Positions 22,566 to 30,807 of a stretch of DNA of 42,629 nucleotides are shown here, piece by piece (the stretch's first letter is position 1; each line of letters opens with the position of its first letter). The notes under the pieces were generated by a model. That model saw only the letters and a list, made by a program, of their open reading frames with translations, made no database searches and was not told the DNA's origin. The DNA is from Ruminococcus sp. (GTDB taxonomy: Bacteria > Bacillota > Clostridia > Oscillospirales > Ruminococcaceae), in assembly GCA_017620025.1 (NCBI GenBank), contig JAFZRF010000014.1, positions 1 to 42,629 of the forward strand, given 5' to 3'. Position numbers and translations under genes: made by a program.

Positions 22566-24150
22566 GAGAAAATTACCGGTCTGTGTGCTGCTTGCGGCTA
22601 TGCTTGCGGCGCAGACCTCTTGCAAAATAGAAGGCGGCATCATCGGTTATCTTATGGATCAATACTCCGAACAGGAGGAAGAGATACCAGAGGAAGAGAT
22701 ACCGGAGGAAGAGACAACGGAGGCGCCAGTACACAAAGAGCGGGTTGAGGCAAAACTCTGTGCAGATCAGGAGTGGGCGGTCAGCAACGCTCCGGATTTT
22801 ACAGTGAGCAATGCCGAGGAACTCATATCCGCTGCCTACTGGGTGAACAATATAAACAACGGCAAGCAGAGTGTGACCATAACCCTGAATGAGAATATTG
22901 ACCTTTCAGACTATCTCTGGGAGCCAATGGGAATGCCGGATGACAATAAGTTTTCCGGTGAGATAGACGGCGGCGGTCATACGATAAGCGGCCTCAGCAT
23001 TCCCGGCGGGTATCGGGATACCGGTTTCGTAGGGTGTGCTTCCTCGCTTGATATCCATGACATTACATTTACTGATGCGGAGATCACCGGTACTTCGTTA
23101 TTAACTGAGGCGGTGGACATCGGTACTTTGCTCACAGAACCAGTCTTCTGGGATCCTGAGGTCAGAGGTACTTCCAATACAGGCATAGTCTGCGGCGAAC
23201 TGGACGGCGAGCATACCTGGCGGAATATCCATGTTCAGGGCTCTATCATAACAGAAGCAAAAGACGGCTACGGTGCTATAGGCGGAAGGACGCCCGGCAT
23301 CGGGTTCGATAACTGCAATGCAGATGTCACTGTCAACGGAGATGATTTCAACTACCTGGACTGGCAGGATTATGAAGATGATCAGAAAATCCATGAAAAT
23401 GACTACACCGTTGAAGGCGATGGTAGTGGTTGTATAACACGTACGCATCAGGAGGACGAGTCCGATAAGCTGCGTTGGGTAGTTTACCTCAACGGCAATT
23501 CTCTGTGCAGAACAGACTGTAAGAATGAATACAGCAATGAACTGAATATCCTCGATATCGGCGAATTGAAAACAGGCTTGTTCTCCGTATACCTTGAGGC
23601 CTTTTTCGGCAAGGGCTATGTCAGATGCAGTAATATCTTTGCAACTGAGTTTTCGTTTCCGGACTGGGATTATTATGAAGACTGCGAAAGATATTCGCTT
23701 CTTGATTTAGACCCATACGAGATAGATTGTGACCCTGATATGCCGTCCAGGCTGAAAACTATTGACACATTTTATGCTCCGTTTAAGGTCAGAAATCTGT
23801 CATGGGTGTATGTGGTTGACGGTAAGGAAGCAATTCGCAAGCCCTTTGTGGAGGGTGAGTATGTGGACTCTGATGAATTGATGGAAGAGGCCAAGGAAAA
23901 AGGCGTAAAAATTGAGCCTGGTAACCATTCTATCTTCATCTTCGTAGTCGGTGATGCGATGAAAGACACAGATGTACGTATAAGTAACGTATATCCTATA
24001 GATATTTCCTTCATGTTAGACGAGATTACAGATGAGATGTTGGAAGAGTTCTTAGAAGGAGCAGATATTGGTTCTGCAGTCAGCGCCGACGGCACAGATA
24101 CCGATCTTACACCGGAGAACACTTCAAGTGATACAGGGGAACATGAATAA
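22558..24150 (+). CDS. Beta-helix (GLUG-like) lipoprotein 2, two C-terminal modules
   Basis: The 530-residue paralog of the preceding gene has the same signal (LLAAMLAAQTSC, Cys22) and a Glu-rich spacer (EEEIPEEEIPEEE). Its GLUG-like domain (79-262) has an extra loop near 178-204. Two copies of the C-terminal module follow (281-366 and 386-484; GLFSVYLEAFF...RCSNIFATEF and WVYVVDGKEA...RISNVYPIDI). It starts inside the stop region of gene 1 and ends in the same ATGAATAA overlap with gene 3. The last third is more AT-rich than the flanking DNA. Confidence 0.75.
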   Translation: MNKRKLPVCVLLAAMLAAQTSCKIEGGIIGYLMDQYSEQEEEIPEEEIPEEETTEAPVHKERVEAKLCADQEWAVSNAPDFTVSNAEELISAAYWVNNINNGKQSVTITLNENIDLSDYLWEPMGMPDDNKFSGEIDGGGHTISGLSIPGGYRDTGFVGCASSLDIHDITFTDAEITGTSLLTEAVDIGTLLTEPVFWDPEVRGTSNTGIVCGELDGEHTWRNIHVQGSIITEAKDGYGAIGGRTPGIGFDNCNADVTVNGDDFNYLDWQDYEDDQKIHENDYTVEGDGSGCITRTHQEDESDKLRWVVYLNGNSLCRTDCKNEYSNELNILDIGELKTGLFSVYLEAFFGKGYVRCSNIFATEFSFPDWDYYEDCERYSLLDLDPYEIDCDPDMPSRLKTIDTFYAPFKVRNLSWVYVVDGKEAIRKPFVEGEYVDSDELMEEAKEKGVKIEPGNHSIFIFVVGDAMKDTDVRISNVYPIDISFMLDEITDEMLEEFLEGADIGSAVSADGTDTDLTPENTSSDTGEHE

Positions 24151-25996
24151 GAGAAAACTACCGGTCTGTGTGCTGCTTGCGGCTATGCTTGCAGCGCAGA
24201 CCTCATGCGAAATAGAAGGCGGCATCATCGGTTATCTGACCGGAAGGATGCCCGAGACCGACGAGGGAGCACCGGAAGAGGCGGTCTACAGCGAGCCTGT
24301 GCCGGCGAACCTCAGTGCGGATTACGACTGGGCGGTCAGCAACGCCCCGGATTTCACGGTAAGCAATGCGGAGGAACTGATCTCCGCTGCCTACTGGGTG
24401 AATCATATATGCGAGGATACTCAGAGAGCTACGATAACCGTTGCGCAGGATATAGACCTCTCAGGATTTCTATGGGAGCCTATCGGCTACGGGCAGGGCA
24501 AGTCGTTCTACGGTGAGATAGACGGCGGCGGCCATACGATAAGCGGCCTGACGATACGCAATTCACAGTTTGATACCGGCTTTGTCGGCAATGCAGCTTC
24601 GCTCGTTGTACACGATATAACCTTTTCGGAGGCAGATATCAGCGGCGGTCCGAATATCGGCATCGTCTGCGGAGAGAAGTACGGCAGCGAGACATGGGAA
24701 AACATTACCGTGAGCGGTAAGATAAAGACGGACAGCAGTGTGGATTACGGCGCTATCGGCGGAAGGACACCTGACCTGAAGTTTGTTGGCTGTTCGGCGG
24801 ATGTCACTGTCAACGGCGAGGAGTTCAACTACTTCTCGTGGCAGGAGTACGCCGACACGCATAACGTCCATGAGGACGATTATACCATTGAATTTGACGG
24901 GAACGGTTCTATCAGGCGAAGCATCAAGGATAAGGAGGCCGAGAACCTCGGGTGGAGGATCTCACGCAACGGCGAGTCTGTGCTCGGCAGGGGCTGTGAG
25001 GACGAATACACCATTGATCCGCAGAGCTTTGATATCGTCGGAGGAGATCCCGGCCTTTACGCCGTACACCTTGAGGCCTTCTACGGCAACGGCTACCTCA
25101 GATGCAGCAATATCCTCGAGTATGAGATAGTGCCTTCACAATGGCCGGAATACTGCGAAGACAGATATCCGCTCTGCACGAGTGATCCCTATGAGATCGC
25201 AGCCGATCCCGACAGGCCGAACAGGATAAGCAGCACAGACGGGTATACTCCGTCTGAGAAATTAGGCGATCTGTTCTGGGTATATCTTGCAGACGGCATG
25301 GAGGCCGGACGTGCGCCCTTTGCCGAGGGTGAATACCTGAACACCGGCAAGATGATGATCGCTGCAAAGGACAACGGCTTTGACTTTGAGTCCGGCGAGC
25401 ATACGACATATACCTTCGTAGCCGGAGAAGCTGAGGACGGTACCGTAAAGCGTGTCAGCAACATCTATGAGGAGCGTATAAACTACAGCGATCCTTTTAA
25501 TGACGGTGATACCTTACCTACGGTATACGTTGACGGCATAGATACTGACGGCGATCTGGATGAGTATACAGCCTCGCTTGCGGCGGATGATCTCGACAAT
25601 GAGGAGGAATTCCTCAGAGGCATGATCATAGTCGGGCCGGAAGGCCATGCATGGAGAGCCGAGCCTGCAAGGACAGGCGGGAAGTATTCCTACGGCGACA
25701 GGGAGGGCGATACCTCTGCCTTCCACATCGTCACCGATCAGAGCGGGCATATGTTCTGCATCGACAAGGATCCTTCCTATGAAAGCGGACATAATGTAAA
25801 ATGGGTGATGCTCTTCGATGGGAATGAAGAGCTTACCGCAGATTATTTTGATGATCCTGCTGCCGTGCAGCAGGGAGCCTTTGTGCCTTTCAAGGCAACT
25901 GCGCCGAAAGAAGGCGTATACTCGGTATACGTCATCGACGACGTTTCCGGAACGAAGGAGCGCATAAGCAACGTCCTGGAATTCAGGATAGTTTAA
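24143..25996 (+). CDS. Beta-helix (GLUG-like) lipoprotein 3, three C-terminal modules
   Basis: The 617-residue paralog has the same lipoprotein signal (Cys22). Its GLUG-like domain (69-225) has SGFLWEPIGYG and GEIDGGGHTISGLTI. Three copies of the module follow: 247-330 (GLYAVHLEAFYGNGYLRCSN), 349-448 (WVYLADGMEAG...VSNIYEERI) and 526-617 (WVMLFDGNEEL...ISNVLEFRI). The first 100 bp are almost identical to those of gene 2, pointing to recent duplication or gene conversion. Location outside the membrane is inferred from the signal. Function is unknown. Confidence 0.75.
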   Translation: MNKRKLPVCVLLAAMLAAQTSCEIEGGIIGYLTGRMPETDEGAPEEAVYSEPVPANLSADYDWAVSNAPDFTVSNAEELISAAYWVNHICEDTQRATITVAQDIDLSGFLWEPIGYGQGKSFYGEIDGGGHTISGLTIRNSQFDTGFVGNAASLVVHDITFSEADISGGPNIGIVCGEKYGSETWENITVSGKIKTDSSVDYGAIGGRTPDLKFVGCSADVTVNGEEFNYFSWQEYADTHNVHEDDYTIEFDGNGSIRRSIKDKEAENLGWRISRNGESVLGRGCEDEYTIDPQSFDIVGGDPGLYAVHLEAFYGNGYLRCSNILEYEIVPSQWPEYCEDRYPLCTSDPYEIAADPDRPNRISSTDGYTPSEKLGDLFWVYLADGMEAGRAPFAEGEYLNTGKMMIAAKDNGFDFESGEHTTYTFVAGEAEDGTVKRVSNIYEERINYSDPFNDGDTLPTVYVDGIDTDGDLDEYTASLAADDLDNEEEFLRGMIIVGPEGHAWRAEPARTGGKYSYGDREGDTSAFHIVTDQSGHMFCIDKDPSYESGHNVKWVMLFDGNEELTADYFDDPAAVQQGAFVPFKATAPKEGVYSVYVIDDVSGTKERISNVLEFRIV

Positions 25997-26017
25997 TGGT
26001 GAAAGGAGAAGGAACCA

Positions 26018-26638
26018 ATGGACGAACAGCTTATGGATATGATGTACAACTTTGAACACCTGTTTCTCCCGAGAGCGCTGTTCAGCAATAACCAGGACCT
26101 TATCGACGAGCTTAATCAGAGCAGGGATACGGTTTACGTCCTCTTCAATGATATATGCGTGAGGATGGAGCGTGATAATCCCTTCTTCGAGGAGGAATTC
26201 ATGGTAAGGTACTACCAGATGGACAATATCTGGTCGGTTATCCACGTGTTCTTCCCGCATCCGCCGGAGGCTTTCCTGTGCTACGGTATGTACATCTTCT
26301 TTGACAGAAACCTCAGACGCAAGGGCTGCTATGCTCTTGAGAGAAGATCGGATACCGAGGAGGGCGCTGAGAACGGTCTGCTCTGTTCATGGGACATCAA
26401 GGGACAGAGAGCGGAGCACGATTTCTTCGATCCGAAGCGTATCTATGCTCCTATCGAACGTGCGCTCGAGATACATTCGGAGGCATACCCCGAGGTGAAG
26501 AAGCAGCCGGTCGAGACTGAGAGCTTCATCGCAAATGATGAGACTATCGTTACAGTTGACGGTGCTGACCCCGATGACGAGGTCACATTCGACGAGAACG
26601 AGAAGAATGATATAACAGAAGAAGGAGCAGTCTTATGA
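26018..26638 (+). CDS. Cytosolic protein of unknown function, paralog A
   Basis: The 206-residue protein has no signal peptide. Its first 150 residues are clearly related to the next gene product. Shared patterns are NFEHLFLPRALF / YLEHRFLPEVLF, YGMYIFFDRN / YAMYIFYKND and KGCYALERR / KGCFTVERG. It carries an extra acidic C-terminal tail (about 165-206, ending NDITEEGAVL). AAAGGAGAAGG precedes the ATG. It overlaps the next gene by ATGA. I cannot assign a family. Confidence 0.7.
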   Translation: MDEQLMDMMYNFEHLFLPRALFSNNQDLIDELNQSRDTVYVLFNDICVRMERDNPFFEEEFMVRYYQMDNIWSVIHVFFPHPPEAFLCYGMYIFFDRNLRRKGCYALERRSDTEEGAENGLLCSWDIKGQRAEHDFFDPKRIYAPIERALEIHSEAYPEVKKQPVETESFIANDETIVTVDGADPDDEVTFDENEKNDITEEGAVL

Positions 26639-27117
26639 CCAAGAGTTTTTTGGATATAGTTTATTATCTGGAGCACAGGTTCCTGCCGGAGGTGCTGTTC
26701 GAGGAGGAGCATGACCTTATCGGCACACTCATCTCGAAGGAGAATGTACTCTATGATATGTTTGACGGAATGTGCGACGAGAAGAAGGAGAACAATCCCT
26801 TCAAGCCGGAGGATTTCAAGGTGAAGAGCTTTCACGTGCGTGATGACTGGTTCGCCATTGATATAACCTTCCCGCAGCCGGAGAGGACACCGCTCTGCTA
26901 TGCAATGTACATCTTCTACAAGAATGACGGCAGCGGAAAGGGCTGCTTCACTGTTGAGAGAGGAAAGAACGAGCAGGGCATCGAGTGCGGCTTCCTCTGC
27001 GAGTGGAAGCAGGACGGCAGCCACGTCAACTACGGACCCAAGTCACTTGACGAATTCTCAAAGGACATATTTGAGGACGCATTCAGGATCCATACCGGTA
27101 TTCCGGCAAGGGATTAA
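26635..27117 (+). CDS. Cytosolic protein of unknown function, paralog B
   Basis: The 160-residue protein is related to paralog A upstream along its whole length but lacks the acidic tail. It begins MTKSFLDIVYYLEHRFLPEV and contains FAIDITFPQPE and CYAMYIFYKND. Its start overlaps the upstream stop and has AAGGAG. It is 46 nt upstream of paaK. The two proteins may form a heterodimer; this is inference from duplication and coupling. Confidence 0.7.
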   Translation: MTKSFLDIVYYLEHRFLPEVLFEEEHDLIGTLISKENVLYDMFDGMCDEKKENNPFKPEDFKVKSFHVRDDWFAIDITFPQPERTPLCYAMYIFYKNDGSGKGCFTVERGKNEQGIECGFLCEWKQDGSHVNYGPKSLDEFSKDIFEDAFRIHTGIPARD

Positions 27118-27163
27118 AAGTGACATAATATCTATAAAACCAAATTGAAGGAGTTAAAAACCA

Positions 27164-28471
27164 ATGGAAAGATACTGGAATCAGGAGATCGAATGTGCCT
27201 CGAGGGAGGACATGAAGAAGCTGCAGGACGAGCGCCTTGTGGCACAGGTAAAGCACGTATACGAGAACGTGAAGTACTACCGTGACCTTATGGACGAAAA
27301 GGGCGTGAAGCCGGAGGATATCAAGTCCACCGATGATCTTCACAAGCTGCCCTTCCTCTCAAAGGCTGATCTCCGTGACGCTTACCCCTACGGACTGCTT
27401 GCAACACCCCTCTCCGAGTGTGTAAGGATACACTCCACCAGCGGAACAACAGGACGCCGTGTCGTTGCTTTCTACACACAGCATGACATTGACATCTGGG
27501 ATGAGTGCTGCGCAAGAGCTATCACAGCTGCCGGCGGTACAAAGGACGATGTATGCCAGGTAGCTTACGGCTTCGGCCTCTTCACCGGAGGAGCAGGCCT
27601 CAACGGCGGTTCACACAAGGTAGGCTGTCTCACACTTCCCATGAGCTCCGGCAATACCGAGAGACAGATACAGTTCATGCGTGATCTCAATTCCACCATA
27701 CTCTGCTGTACTCCGTCATACGCCGCTTACATAGGCGAGACAGTACATGAGATGGGACTTACTCCCGAGGAGCTGCCCCTCAAGGCAGGTATCTTCGGTG
27801 CAGAGCCCTGGACAGAGGAGATGCGCCGCTCTATCGAGAAGTCGCTCGGCATCAAGGCATACGATATCTACGGACTCACAGAGACAAGCGGCCCCGGCGT
27901 TGCTTTCGAGTGCAGCGAGCAGACAGGTATGCACATCAACGAGGATAACTTCATCCCCGAGATCATCAATCCCGATACCGGAGAAGTTCTTCCCGAGGGC
28001 GAGGTAGGAGAGCTCGTATTCACAAGCATCACCAAGGAGGCATTCCCGCTTCTGCGTTACCGCACAAGAGATCTCTGCGTACTCTCAAGGAAGAAGTGCT
28101 CATGCGGACGTACACTTATCAAGATGGCAAAGCCCATGGGCAGAAGCGATGATATGCTCATCATCCGCGGAGTAAATGTATTCCCGTCACAGATCGAGAC
28201 AGTTCTCATCGAGCAGGGCTACTCACCGAACTACCTCATCGAGGTTGACCGTGTGAACAACACCGATACTATCGATATCAACGTAGAGATGAACCCCGAT
28301 CAGTTCTCTGACAAGGTCGGCGATCTCCAGGACAAGGAGCGTCAGCTTGCAGGTGCTATGAAGACCATGCTCGGAATCAACCCGAAGGTACACCTTGTAT
28401 CGCCCAAGTCCATCACAAGAAGCGAGGGCAAGGCTGTTCGTGTAATCGACAAGCGCAAGCTTCACGACTGA
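27164..28471 (+). CDS. paaK: Phenylacetate-CoA ligase
   Basis: The 435-residue enzyme has the adenylate-forming signature STSGTTGRRV (91-100), GIFGAEPW, YDIYGLTETSG and RYRTRDLC. The C-terminal ligase domain has DDMLIIRGVNVFPSQIE. It interconverts aryl-acetate, CoA and ATP with aryl-acetyl-CoA. With IorAB it would either salvage aryl-acetates to aromatic amino acids (reverse direction) or form ATP and aryl-acetates during amino-acid fermentation. GAAGGAG is upstream of the ATG. It lies in the same plus-strand run as iorA and iorB but 6 kb after iorB. Confidence 0.94.
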   Translation: MERYWNQEIECASREDMKKLQDERLVAQVKHVYENVKYYRDLMDEKGVKPEDIKSTDDLHKLPFLSKADLRDAYPYGLLATPLSECVRIHSTSGTTGRRVVAFYTQHDIDIWDECCARAITAAGGTKDDVCQVAYGFGLFTGGAGLNGGSHKVGCLTLPMSSGNTERQIQFMRDLNSTILCCTPSYAAYIGETVHEMGLTPEELPLKAGIFGAEPWTEEMRRSIEKSLGIKAYDIYGLTETSGPGVAFECSEQTGMHINEDNFIPEIINPDTGEVLPEGEVGELVFTSITKEAFPLLRYRTRDLCVLSRKKCSCGRTLIKMAKPMGRSDDMLIIRGVNVFPSQIETVLIEQGYSPNYLIEVDRVNNTDTIDINVEMNPDQFSDKVGDLQDKERQLAGAMKTMLGINPKVHLVSPKSITRSEGKAVRVIDKRKLHD

Positions 28472-28534
28472 TAATGTTCAGTACCGGCTCATGCCGGATA
28501 ATGATATCAAAAAACTATATGCGGAGGTGCAATT

Positions 28535-28879
28535 ATGAAAGTCAAATTATTTTCATCCACCTTCCTCCCGGCGGAGGAAAAGTACGACAAGTTCTTCTCA
28601 TTCGAGAGTGAGCTCAACGAATTTATCTCAACTGTAAAGGTCATCGACATAAAGTACAGTACAGCGGCAGGTATGTGCCATGATGCACAGACTCATGCAA
28701 ACGAGTATTTCCAGGATTTCTCCGCCCTTGTAATGTACGAGGATATCGAGGAGCCTGCACCCGCAAAGAAGCCTGCTGCAAAGAAGACTGCCGAGAAGAA
28801 GACTGCGGCAGCACCGAAGACAGCAGCAAAGAAGCCCGCTGCAAAGAAGACAACTACCCGCAGCAAGAAGGCTGAATAA
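28535..28879 (+). CDS. Cse60-like protein with Lys/Ala-rich C-terminal tail
   Basis: The 114-residue protein begins MKVKLFSSTFLPAEEKYDKF and continues with FISTVKVIDIKYS and FSALVMYED. This pattern resembles the small sporulation protein Cse60 family. From about residue 72 it switches to a histone-H1-like tail (PAPAKKPAAKKTAEKK and similar). GGAGGTG precedes the ATG. This is the second protein in this gene run with such a tail. The Cse60 match is by pattern only. Confidence 0.65.
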   Translation: MKVKLFSSTFLPAEEKYDKFFSFESELNEFISTVKVIDIKYSTAAGMCHDAQTHANEYFQDFSALVMYEDIEEPAPAKKPAAKKTAEKKTAAAPKTAAKKPAAKKTTTRSKKAE

Positions 28880-28899
28880 ACCAAACAGGAGGAACCATC

Positions 28900-29334
28900 A
28901 TGTCAGATGTAAGACAGATCTCAGTATTTATGGATAATAAGCCCAACCAGCTTGCCGGAGTCATGAAGATACTCAAGGAGAGCGGCGTGAACATCAGGGC
29001 GCTCAGTCTTGCCGATACCAAGGATTTCGGTATACTTCGCATCATCGTGAACGATACGGACAAGGCAGTTGATTCCATCAAGGCAGCAGGATATGCCGCT
29101 GCTGTTACCCCCATCGTGGCTATTTCCATACCCGATTCGCCCGGACAGCTCAGCCGTGTGCTCGATATCCTCGGCGGAGAGGGCGTAAACCTTGAATACC
29201 TCTATGCCTTCACCGGCGCTTCGGACAAGTCGGTATCCTTCGTTATCCGTGTTGACGATAACGAGATGGCTGCTGAGGCACTTACAAAGGGCGGAATAAT
29301 CCAGCTCACAGAGAACGATATCTCTGAGATGTAA
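28900..29334 (+). CDS. Tandem ACT-domain protein
   Basis: The 144-residue protein consists of two ACT domains (about 4-65, QISVFMDNKPNQLAGVMKIL; 71-140, VVAISIPDSPGQLSRVLDIL-like). ACT domains bind amino acids. Stand-alone tandem ACT proteins often lie next to paaK and ior genes in anaerobes and probably sense aromatic amino acids. AGGAGG precedes the start. It ends the iorA-paaK run; I see no clear terminator before the promoter at 29374. Confidence 0.88.
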   Translation: MSDVRQISVFMDNKPNQLAGVMKILKESGVNIRALSLADTKDFGILRIIVNDTDKAVDSIKAAGYAAAVTPIVAISIPDSPGQLSRVLDILGGEGVNLEYLYAFTGASDKSVSFVIRVDDNEMAAEALTKGGIIQLTENDISEM

Positions 29335-29373
29335 GATTATACCAAAAAACAGAGACAACTTTCTGAAATCCCC

Positions 29374-29402
29374 TTGACAATGCAAGAGTCAGAGGGTATA
29401 AT
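29374..29402 (+). promoter_or_regulatory. Consensus sigma-A promoter of the zinc-ribbon gene
   Basis: A perfect TTGACA (29374-29379) and a perfect TATAAT (29397-29402) are separated by 17 bp. The start of transcription should be near 29409, 30 nt before the ATG. This should be one of the strongest promoters in the window. Confidence 0.9.
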
Positions 29403-29438
29403 GAGATTGTACATATTTTATTCAAAGGAGCGAGTGTA

Positions 29439-29873
29439 ATGAGCATTCTCGATAAGATCGGTGACGTTTCCAAGGGCGTTACTGATAAGACTAAAAGTAT
29501 GTCAGAAGCCAGCAACCTCAAAAGAAAGATCCTTTATGAGGAGGAGAGAATTGTAGAGATCTTTACCGATATCGGCAAGAAGTACTACAAGAACCCCAAC
29601 GAGGATCCTGCAAATCTGAAGGCTCTCTGCGACGACATCGACACCCGCCGCAGAAGAATCAAGAAGATGAGATTCGAGCTCAACGGTATCCGTGGCTACA
29701 AGATCTGCCCCAAGTGCGATGCAGAGGTAAACGATCGTTTCCAGTTCTGCGGACGCTGCGGTGCAAGACTGCCGGATATGGAGGATGACGATTTCATGTC
29801 CCTCGAGCCGAATGATTACTATACCGAAAGCAGCAATAATTTCTTCAACGCTGATTCCAACAAGAACTATTAA
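29439..29873 (+). CDS. Zinc-ribbon protein with coiled-coil N-terminus
   Basis: The 144-residue protein has a charged, probably alpha-helical N-terminal half (LKRKILYEEERIVEIFTDIG and DIDTRRRRIKKMRFEL). A C-terminal double-knuckle zinc ribbon follows (CPKC at about 89 and CGRC at about 104), with an acidic Asn-rich tail. No enzyme motif is present. AAAGGAG lies upstream and the gene stands alone between a consensus promoter and a terminator, so it is probably abundant. Function is unknown. Confidence 0.82.
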   Translation: MSILDKIGDVSKGVTDKTKSMSEASNLKRKILYEEERIVEIFTDIGKKYYKNPNEDPANLKALCDDIDTRRRRIKKMRFELNGIRGYKICPKCDAEVNDRFQFCGRCGARLPDMEDDDFMSLEPNDYYTESSNNFFNADSNKNY

Positions 29874-29879
29874 TCTTAT

Positions 29880-29914
29880 AGGCTGTTCTGAGTATCAGAG
29901 CAGCCTTTCCTCTT
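29880..29914 (+). terminator. Rho-independent terminator after the zinc-ribbon gene
   Basis: AGGCTGTTCTGA and TCAGAGCAGCCT form a 12-bp stem with one wobble around a GTA loop. TTCCTCTTT follows. Confidence 0.85.
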
Positions 29915-29933
29915 TGATGAAAGGAGGGAATTT

Positions 29934-30776
29934 ATGGATATATTGATGAGCGTATCAAGAAGAGCAAGAACGGTTAAGCAGCCTTATGGTGGTTATATCA
30001 GACCGTCATCGTTTGTTCATTCTGTCTATAATGACGATTATACAATCGCCGGAAAAGAGAATGTTTCAGGTTCAATTATTGGAATGACAGTTGATTATCT
30101 TACACGTTTTATAATGGGAACAGATAGAGTCTCTGCGTTTCATGTGTCAATCAACGGGGCAATAATGGCTAAGAAGATTGATATAGCTAAGGAGTTGCTT
30201 GCAAATATAAAAGGACTCGACGATGAATCAATTATAAGCGCTTGTAAACTTGTTACATTTGATGTTTGGTTTAGAAATATGAAAGCGGCTCTTTTAGCAA
30301 GAGACTATTCAGAAACTAATCCGGACAGCGATACAATCAATAATATTCGTGTTCTTGTTATACGGAGTTTAAAGTTCTTTGAGAAATATGGCCCAATTAT
30401 AAAGGATGGCTTTACATTTGAACCCACTGAAAAAGTTGAAGGAGCTCTTAGCTTGCTGATGGAAGGAAAAAACTTTGGCGGTTATACAAAAACTGTTGCA
30501 AGTGGTGATGGTGATTTTCTTACTGTTGATACATTGTGGGATTTCAAAGTATCGTGGTATAAGCCGAACAGTCAGCATACTTTGCAACTCCTCATGTACT
30601 GGATAATGGGGCAACATTCCGGGCAGGAGATATTCAAGGGGATTACCAAGCTGGGTATATTCAATCCTCGTTTGAATACCGTTTATCTTTTTGAAATGAA
30701 GAATCTTCCTGATGAGATCATCAAGGAAGTTGAAGACAACGTGATCTGTTATGGCGGTAACGAGAAGATCGATTGA
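29934..30776 (+). CDS. AT-rich protein with PD-(D/E)XK-nuclease-like motifs
   Basis: The 280-residue protein has a helical N-terminal half. In the second half GDGDFL (191-196) and LWDFKVS (201-207) have the D...(D/E)xK spacing of PD-(D/E)XK nucleases. They are followed by HTLQLLMYWIMGQ (215-227), like the Q-containing helix of RecB/Cas4-type members, and GIFNPRLNTVY (241-251). The assignment is by pattern only. The gene is clearly more AT-rich than its neighbours and uses codons such as TTA, ATT and GTT that they avoid, suggesting horizontal transfer. AAAGGAGGG precedes the ATG. No restriction or integrase gene is adjacent. Confidence 0.6.
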   Translation: MDILMSVSRRARTVKQPYGGYIRPSSFVHSVYNDDYTIAGKENVSGSIIGMTVDYLTRFIMGTDRVSAFHVSINGAIMAKKIDIAKELLANIKGLDDESIISACKLVTFDVWFRNMKAALLARDYSETNPDSDTINNIRVLVIRSLKFFEKYGPIIKDGFTFEPTEKVEGALSLLMEGKNFGGYTKTVASGDGDFLTVDTLWDFKVSWYKPNSQHTLQLLMYWIMGQHSGQEIFKGITKLGIFNPRLNTVYLFEMKNLPDEIIKEVEDNVICYGGNEKID

Positions 30777-30807
30777 CGCCATGATATGATTATCTGGAGA
30801 TACAGAA

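Noticed and set aside
21771-22643. A 290-codon minus-strand open frame
   Set aside because: It is antisense to lipoprotein 1, whose signal peptide, Shine-Dalgarno site and paralogs are convincing.
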